A DNA stretch of 64,000 nucleotides from Magnaporthiopsis rhizophila (lineage: Eukaryota; Ascomycota; Sordariomycetes; Magnaporthales; Magnaporthaceae): the NCBI GenBank assembly GCA_003049465.1, contig PYSS01000114.1:41664-105663 (forward strand), read 5' to 3'. Every line of letters starts with the position of its first letter. The stretch's first letter is position 1. A program made the position numbers and the translations under genes. The notes under the pieces are model-generated. The model was not told the DNA's origin and did not search any database. It was given only the letters and a program-made list of their open reading frames with translations. This document shows, piece after piece, positions 57,680 to 64,000 of the stretch.

Positions 57680-60600
57680 AGAAACAGACGGGGACAAAGG
57701 AGAGGAAGGGCCCACCCGACGCGTCTCTGGTCGGGTCGCGTCCTCCTCGCCCAATATCCCGAACCCATAATGATAGCGTCGTATACGTATACGTATCTCA
57801 CTAACTCCTCCTTTCACCCGAGTAGACCTGCGAAATCGAAATAGCGAGTGTGGAGTCAGCCCGACTCCATCTTTTGACGGTAGCTCTCTGCCGCACCTGT
57901 CTTGCGCGCCCAACCAGGGCGTCCCGGTCGCTCCCCCGAGTCCCCGGTATGCTGACCAGGCTCCTGCTCCTTCCCTCGCCTTACTGGACCCGGGAGGCGT
58001 TCGCTTGGACCTGCTATGAAAGGACGGTAGAGGTAACTGAACGGTTACGCACTTTCAAAACGCCTCCGTTTTGAATGCCATTTTCCCCCTTTCTTTTCCC
58101 CCGCCCTCTTGTTGTGCTTCGCTGGCCGCTTCGAGTTTATTTCCGGCGCCCAATGGGGTAGCATCAGCTGGGCGTCCACCTGAAAAAGGAAGACGGCAGG
58201 CCCGAAACGGCAGACCAGCCGAGGCACACCGGCCTAGGAGGTTCTGCGCTGGCCTTGTCTTGGCTAGAGCTGCCAATCTATCTGATACAATCTTCTTCTG
58301 CAGCAGCAGAATGCTGACACACGCGACCTCATGTTTCTCGTAGGGTGGCACGGGGGCCATTGGGGGGTGGCTGCAAGGACGTGCCATTTGCTGCCGTCAT
58401 GATTGGAACGTGATCTGGCCAAGACAGAAGACAGAAACACCCAACCCCACGCGGGTCAAAAGCGACGAGCGATACAAGGCAAAACGAAAACGAAAAAGAA
58501 AAATCCAGAAGAAAAACAAAAGAGGTTGGGGTGCGCCCTCAGCTATATCGATCGCATGATATATCACCTATATCGGGCTCCGTTAAGTGGTTGGTGTGCT
58601 CAACTCCGGCTTCCTGCAGCACTACAACCCAGAGAGGCCAAAATCAGGGAAAACCCTTGCCGGATGGACGGGGCCAATGCGTGACAACTCAGCGCGAGAG
58701 GGTCCCGGAAACAACGGAAGACTCAGGCCAGCCACAGGAAGGCTTTCTGCCCATGCTATATCGGATCCGAACATATCACGCTATGTGCCGACGGCGCCGT
58801 CACCCCCCTTTTCTTTGTTCGGGCACGCCTCGTCGCCACCCATAACGCCATCGGGCCTCGCTATAGGTCCCCCTCGCTTGGGACTGTGCCATTCTTGCCT
58901 CTATCCGTCCCGAACCCAGCACCACCAGCCTAGGCAGAGATGGGCCCGACCACAGGGCATGCGTGTGCCCTGCGCCGCCCGCTGCCGCTGCAGAACGTCC
59001 TGCAGAAAGTGCAGTATACCTATGTCGGTCCATGCGCGCCATGGCATGTACCAGGGGAGTAGCGTGTTACTGGCGGCGGAGGATGGCGGATGGCGGATGG
59101 CGGCTGCCTCCCCCCCATTACCCATGTAAGCCACGTCTCACCGCTGGCTACCTCGTGGCCTCTCGTTTAGAGACGAGACTGCAGGGCCCTGTGAGGTGGG
59201 CGCAGGCAAAATCACTCACACATCCCAGGATGACTCGCAGGGAACTCTGGCCACGACAAACCGGCCGCCGGTGGGCTAAAACAAAGCCAAGCTAAGCTAG
59301 GTAGGTAGCTAGGTAGTTAGACGGTAGCCACTCCCGCCCTGCCGCCCTATCGCGCGCCCCAAACTCCTTTTTTTTGTCGTTTGTTTCTCGCCCCTCAGCC
59401 CTTGATGCTGGTAGTCCAGTTTTTTCCCCCGGAGAGCCGCCGTCACCCCCCACCACTGCTTGCTTGATCGTGCCTATGATGGGGTCGGGGAGCCATCCCA
59501 TGAATTCCAAAGGCGGAAGAGAGAGTGAAAATGGCGGTGTGGGTGTGTGGAGATCTGTGTGCTGACGGGCGCTTGCCCTGAGGGGTTGATAGTGATGGTG
59601 GTGGTGGTGTTGACAGGCGGGCAAACAGTCACACAAAACGGGGGAGAATGGGGAGAGCGCGGCAGATGTCCTACGAGACCTGACTGGTCGGTCGTGGATG
59701 GGTTTGCGCCTCCCCTTCGCCTGGTCCTTCCCTGCCCGGTTGAGAACCGCCAGCCTGGTCATGGATGACGACGGTAGTGTGCGAGCATGAGGCTTTTTGT
59801 TTGTTTGTGTGAAGACGAAAACGCACACCCCCCACCCCACTCCCCTCCAGATGGATGATCATGCCAGCCCTGCCTTGCCCGCGGCCCATCCTGCTGTGTC
59901 TTGTCTTCTCGCCTTGCCAGCCATCGAGAAGCTTCTTTTCACAGGGCCCCCTCAGCCTGTCTGGCCTGGCCAGGCTGCTGAGGGGTAGGTAAGGTAAGGG
60001 AAGCAGCAGCAGCCCAACAGCGAGTCCCTGCAAGGCAGCGAAGCAAACTCCTTCTGCGGAGTAGCTTCGGCCTCTCCACGCCGCCCGACGACCCCACCAC
60101 TCGTCCCGAAGAGGGAACGTCAGCTCTGTTAAGAGTGTACATGACGGCCATGTACCTTGGGATGTATTTGCAAAGTCCCCTTTGCCTTGTGTGGGCCGGG
60201 TCAGGGTCCCATGCTGCGGTGGTATGTGTGTGTATATGTACCGCAAAAGCCGTTGGCTCCGGCTGCATCCCAACGTCCAATGTGTGCGTGTGTGTGCCTG
60301 CTGCCCCCCCTTGGGTATTACACAGACTCGTGACGGCCCGTCTCCGACCGGGTGCTCGGGTCGAGAAGGCACGCCGGAACGGCTCGGTGAGGCGGATATA
60401 GATACCTACCTAGATATAGATGCGAGTGGGTGTCAGCGTCAGCGTACGCTTATATAGTGATAACGAGAGGCGGTTGAACTACCCTTAGAATTTATGTTAT
60501 GACAGCTTTTCCTGCTATAATAGTTCAGGATTCTCCAAGTATGTTGGTTCGTGCCTTTGACAAATACACCGGGCTGATCGTTGCGGTGGAAGCCGGGTGC

Positions 60601-60919
60601 GGGTGGCGAATACCAGCTATTTTCAGTATGGCGCTGGAAACAAACACTAAGATTATCATGCGGGGAGCCAATGTATGTATGCGGATCTCTGAGGATCCGT
60701 TAGCTTTTGTGTGTGCCGTGCCGCAACCCATCGTTTTATGCGTTGAGAACAAGACGGCTGATACTGCTAGTTGATGTTGACGGCAAGGCTACCTAGCAGT
60801 TTGACGCGGCTGATGAGCGAGGCTGAGCGGAATCACTTCCTTCTCATTCGGATATAAACCGTGCCACTCGCCGGGTGCGGATGCGGGACTCTGGTGCTGC
60901 AGGCAAGCGAGATCGAAGC

Positions 60920-60922
<3 letters not shown>

Positions 60923-60956
<34 letters not shown>
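60923..60956. repeat. 34-base poly(T) run
   Basis: Longest uninterrupted T homopolymer in the window, intergenic, in an otherwise GC-rich sequence. It could be slippage, or the trace of a poly(A)-tailed insertion on the other strand. No element is seen next to it. Confidence 0.8.
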
Positions 60957-60957
<1 letters not shown>

Positions 60958-61590
60958 GCAGGGCAGGTAATTACGCCTACCTGGTGACGACCGGCATCAC
61001 TAGTTTTATCCCGCGAGAAAAAGCCCCAACTGGGTCTAGTTCAATACGTTTGAATAGAGATGCGATTCTACTAACACACCTTCTCCTCTATACCCGCACG
61101 TGCCAAGGTCTGGGGCCAGGCATCGGCGGGTATTGGAAAATGTATCGCCTCATGCGGGCATAATCCCAAGTGGCTCCAACTTGCTCGAGTTATGGTTGGA
61201 GACGCGTTGCATTCTGCCGCCAAGAGGTCCGGCGCCTCCGTGGTTGACAGGCTAAATGCGGGCAAGCTTTCCCTCCCAGGCCACCGACGGACCCGAAAAG
61301 GGGTCGCAATGCGGATGCACGGATGGTCCGCGCCGAAGAGGACAGAAAACCCCGTTTGGAAGATGCATCATCGCTTGGTTCGGAAAATCTGTCCACATTG
61401 GCTGTCGTCTATATGAGCCTTGGTTCTGCGGCTTTTTTTCTCTCTTCGATCTTCTTGTATGATTGTTATGAGCATCTGTTGTTGAGAAAAGGCAAAGGAC
61501 ACAGACGACTTCGTATACACCAGTTAGATCTATCCAAATCTACAGCTGCCGCGCGCCGCCTTCTCTGGATTACATCCCTTACCGCCCGCC

Positions 61591-62565
61591 ATGCGCCTCC
61601 TCTCGAGCGTCGCCGTCGCCGTCGGCGCCGCGGCGGCGGTGGCCAGCGCGGCAGACATCGTGGTCAACCGCGTGGTGGACGACTTCCCCTGGGGCGATCC
61701 GTTCTCGGGCCACCCGACTCCCCCCGGCTTTGAGGCGGCGTGCGAGTCGACGCGCACCTTCAAGGCGCGGCAGCACCTGCTCAGCGAGCTGCAGGAACCC
61801 GAGCCCAAGGGCCTCAAGCCGTGGTTCAAGGCTCTCAAGACCTTCTTCGGCGGGCGGCCGTTCCCCGGCAGCTGGAACGGCGTGGACGCGCACGGTACCA
61901 AGCGCGACGTCATCCTCATGAGGTACGCCGACGTGCCCGAGCCCGTCAAGCGGTGGATCCAGGATAAGAGGGATAGCAAGAGTCCCGACGACATGTATCT
62001 CTTCGGCGTCTACCACAAGGACCTGCCCGGCATCAAGATCAAGGGCACCGCGACGCCGCGGCCGAGGCCGACGGTACCCGCGGGCGGTGGCGACGACGAG
62101 GTCGACGCCGACGCGGCCAGGCTGCCGCCCGACGAGGACCTAGTGGTCCTGTTCGCCGCGGGCGCCATCTACCACAACCTGCCGCTGTGGGTGGCGGACG
62201 GCAGCGCGTGCGAGGCCGAGCTGTCGGACCTGTCGCGCTACCACCCGGGCCCCACCGACGGCGGCGTGGCCGGCTGGGTGGTCGAGCGGACCGAGCCCGA
62301 CCTCGGCGGCAGCTCGAGGGAGATCGAGTTCAAGATCAAGGCGCAGGTGCTCAAGGAGACGGAGCAAGGGAGGATCGCCCGCCTGGAGAGGGAACGCGAG
62401 GACGCCGAGGTGGCCGCCGCCGTCGCCGCCAACGACGCCGAGGTGGCTGCTGCTGCTGCTGCTGCTGCTGCCGAGAAGGGCAAGAAGGCCGATGCCGAGA
62501 GCAAGCCCGATACGGCGGAGGGTTCAAAGGCCAGCGCTGACTTGAGCGACAAGGACGAGCTATAG
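61591..62565 (+). CDS. Predicted ER-luminal protein with signal peptide and C-terminal KDEL
   Basis: Single exon, 324 aa. The N-terminus MRLLSSVAVAVGAAAAVASA is a clean signal peptide with AxA-type cleavage near residue 20. The body contains VVDDFPWGDPFSGHPTPPGF, HLLSELQEPEPKGLKPWFKA, KRDVILMRYADVPEPVKRW and MYLFGVYHKDLPGIKIKG, none of which I can place in a family. A helical, highly charged Glu/Arg/Lys region (EIEFKIKAQVLKETEQGR, then ARLEREREDAEVAAAV) contains a GCT microsatellite coding for an Ala run. The protein ends SDKDEL, that is, KDEL at the exact C-terminus, the retrieval signal recognised by Erd2. An ER-luminal helper or chaperone-like role is inference only; no thioredoxin, J or Hsp70 motif is seen. 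Confidence 0.85.
   Translation: MRLLSSVAVAVGAAAAVASAADIVVNRVVDDFPWGDPFSGHPTPPGFEAACESTRTFKARQHLLSELQEPEPKGLKPWFKALKTFFGGRPFPGSWNGVDAHGTKRDVILMRYADVPEPVKRWIQDKRDSKSPDDMYLFGVYHKDLPGIKIKGTATPRPRPTVPAGGGDDEVDADAARLPPDEDLVVLFAAGAIYHNLPLWVADGSACEAELSDLSRYHPGPTDGGVAGWVVERTEPDLGGSSREIEFKIKAQVLKETEQGRIARLEREREDAEVAAAVAANDAEVAAAAAAAAAEKGKKADAESKPDTAEGSKASADLSDKDEL
62445..62472. repeat. In-frame GCT microsatellite
   Basis: About nine consecutive GCT codons give an Ala run in the KDEL protein. Being in frame, length changes would alter the Ala tract without breaking the gene. Confidence 0.8.
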
Positions 62566-63240
62566 TGGTGGGTTGATGGGGGTATATGGCATATGTCGGT
62601 GTTTCGTTAGGTTTATAGGTAGGTGGTAGTTACCTGCCCGGAAATGCTCAGGATGAGAATCCACCCGAGAGGAACCGGTTATATGGTCGTATGGCACTGT
62701 TTTAAGTTGGCTTGCACGGGCCCGTTCACGACAAAATAGAGTTGGCTCTTCTCACCTGCAACAGTGCCAGAAGGATCATGAAGATACAACAACGGAAAGG
62801 ACATGGAAAAGAAACGAACTAGAGACGGGTAAAACATTAAAGTATCTATAAAAAACCATTAACAAAAAACTAAACAAGGCAATGTGATGTAGTTGCAACC
62901 GAGCGGAAGTAACTCGGACCTCCGAGGCGAGCACTGACTACATCACGTGCCGTCGCGGCAACGTCGCGCCCAACCATTTACGCCTCCATCGCCACTCCAG
63001 GCAACTGCGAAACCCACTGCGTCATCAAACCGCCGTCTCTCCTGCGGCGCTCGCAAACTCCGCTCAGTCTTGAGCTTGAAATTTCGATGCTTTGATAGCC
63101 CTGATGCTTTAATTTTCCTTTTCCATCTGCTCTAGAGGCCTGACAAGGCTGCCTAGCGGTTGCGTCCTTCTCCACATCACCCTCAATACTTGGCTTCCAT
63201 TGCATCTGGTGCGCCAGTCTTCGGCGCTCACCCGTTCGAA
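62566..63240. other. Intergenic region upstream of the RAD26-like gene
   Basis: 675 bp with a TAGGTAGGTGG motif near 62617. No gene or RNA is seen. Confidence 0.5.
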
Positions 63241-64000
63241 ATGTCTGCTGTCGATGAGGCTCAATTGGACGAGGCCGCGGCGCTCGCCAGCCTCACGGAG
63301 AATGTGCGCGATCAGGATGAACTTGCGCGCGACATCACGCACCGGGCCAACCTTGCTCTCATCGATGCAGAGGACGAGAAGGACCAGAAGCGCATAGTCA
63401 AGGCCGAAGCCGACCAGAAGAAGCTCTCCGACAAGCTAAAAGCCCTGCTCCGCAAGGCCGAGAGCAGCCCTCTTCCTGCGGCAACCATCCAGCGCACCCG
63501 CACCGAGATTGAGCAGACAAAGGCCGCCATAGCCCAGATCGACAGGGATATCTTGGATTTGAGCCAACGTATCCAGCAGAGACATAGGGAAGACGGCGGC
63601 GGCTCAACCGGCGGCATCAAAGGGACCAAGAAACTGACGGGTGAGACACAGCGGGACTATCTCATCCGGACTGGCAAGATCACGCCTTTTGCAAAGATCG
63701 GCGGACCAAGGCCCGAAGGTGTCGAGGGAGAGCTTGCGGACGCCATCATCGAGGCCGAGGATGAGGCTGCTGCAGTACAGCTGGAGAAGGCCGATGAGGA
63801 TAGAGGCCCTCGGTCGCACCAGAACCTGCGCGCTCCTGGATTTTCCGATGGCTCCGAGCCCCCATCGGCCGCAGAGTCCGAGTTCTCACTGCGGCCACGC
63901 AAGAAGCGCAAGATCGCCGCATCTTCTGCCGCCTCCGATGATGACTTCCAGCCATCGTCAGGGCCTGCATCTCCAGAAGATGCCGTCTCGGATGCTGGGT
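63241..64000 (+). CDS. RAD26/Rhp26 (CSB)-like SNF2 ATPase, N-terminal part, cut by window end
   Basis: Starts at ATG 63241 and is open to the last base, 253 codons. The ATPase domain is not in the window, so the call rests on the N-terminus. Residues 15-40 (LASLTENVRDQDELARDI, then THRANLAL) fit the leucine-latch pattern that autoinhibits Rhp26/CSB. A coiled-coil (QKKLSDKLKALLRKAE) and KLTGETQRDYLIRTGKITPF follow; the latter resembles the conserved pre-ATPase segment of fungal RAD26 proteins. A basic RPRKKRKI stretch is a likely nuclear signal. RAD26/CSB acts in transcription-coupled repair at stalled RNA polymerase II. Another SNF2 subfamily remains possible. Confidence 0.7.
   Translation, partial: MSAVDEAQLDEAAALASLTENVRDQDELARDITHRANLALIDAEDEKDQKRIVKAEADQKKLSDKLKALLRKAESSPLPAATIQRTRTEIEQTKAAIAQIDRDILDLSQRIQQRHREDGGGSTGGIKGTKKLTGETQRDYLIRTGKITPFAKIGGPRPEGVEGELADAIIEAEDEAAAVQLEKADEDRGPRSHQNLRAPGFSDGSEPPSAAESEFSLRPRKKRKIAASSAASDDDFQPSSGPASPEDAVSDAG

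Larger units (their letters stand above)
54161..61590. other. 7.4-kb gene-poor block with assembly gap
   Basis: No supportable gene. Two small ATG-started frames (55426-55860, 144 codons; 60499-60774, 91 codons) are open but match nothing I know. It includes T runs at 54969-54986 and 60923-60956, an N gap at 57605-57635 inside poly(A), an alternating CGTATA motif at 57778-57797, and CTAGGTAGG motifs at 59298-59320. Confidence 0.5.

Noticed and set aside
57488..57913. Poly-Lys/poly-Phe frames across the N gap
   Set aside because: Translation of homopolymer and Ns; artefact.
60499..60774. 91-codon ATG-started frame
   Set aside because: Reads smoothly but matches no family I know and lacks context; not called.
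1..64000. CRISPR array, prophage, IS element, 5S or tRNA genes, biosynthetic cluster
   Set aside because: None of the diagnostic repeats, integrase/transposase domains, RNA folds or enzyme sets were seen on either strand.

Overview
The window looks like nuclear DNA of a filamentous ascomycete, most likely a Sordariomycete. It is GC-rich, with short introns (about 65-350 nt) carrying GTRNGT donors and CTRAC/CTAAC branch sites. It has widely spaced monocistronic genes on both strands and a Con7-type C2H2 regulator. There is no bacterial, viral or organellar signature. Species was not determined. Long A/T homopolymers, a run of 31 Ns at 57605-57635 and a single N at 17958 mark a draft assembly.

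Layout. 0-5 kb: a Con7-like zinc-finger factor, then 3 kb without a supportable gene. 5-16.6 kb: AAR2, 40S S16 (minus), ESCRT-II SNF8/VPS22, an Mpv17/PMP22-family membrane protein (minus), a 530-aa cysteine-containing unknown, and a 131-aa unknown (minus). 18.9-28.9 kb: a FAR1-type DNA-binding protein, 60S L34, an NDUFAF3-like complex I assembly factor, an F-box/LRR-like protein, and vacuolar alkaline phosphatase (minus). 30-34 kb: a membrane-anchored alpha/beta-hydrolase fused to a dual-specificity phosphatase, and HRI1 (minus). 34-45 kb: eIF3c (minus), divergent from PRP8. 45-61.6 kb: two gene-poor blocks of about 8 and 7.4 kb around one Myb/SANT protein whose 5' end is disturbed. 61.6-64 kb: a secreted-type protein ending in KDEL, and the start of a RAD26/Rhp26 (CSB)-like SNF2 ATPase cut by the window end.

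Most genes are housekeeping: splicing (AAR2, PRP8), translation (S16, L34, eIF3c), membrane traffic and organelles (SNF8, Mpv17 family, alkaline phosphatase, NDUFAF3) and DNA repair (RAD26-like). AAR2 and PRP8, which are direct assembly partners in U5 snRNP biogenesis, lie about 31 kb apart. I see no defence island, biosynthetic cluster, transposon, tRNA, rRNA or CRISPR array.

The points most worth a second look are the hydrolase-phosphatase fusion, two probable GC-AG introns, an alkaline phosphatase whose first coding exon is only the ATG, a one-base frame break in the Myb gene, the KDEL-tailed orphan, a block of competing hairpins near 3.03-3.12 kb, and a 10-bp palindrome recurring in the gene-poor region. 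All gene models are read by eye from splice consensus and family resemblance; no searches were run.
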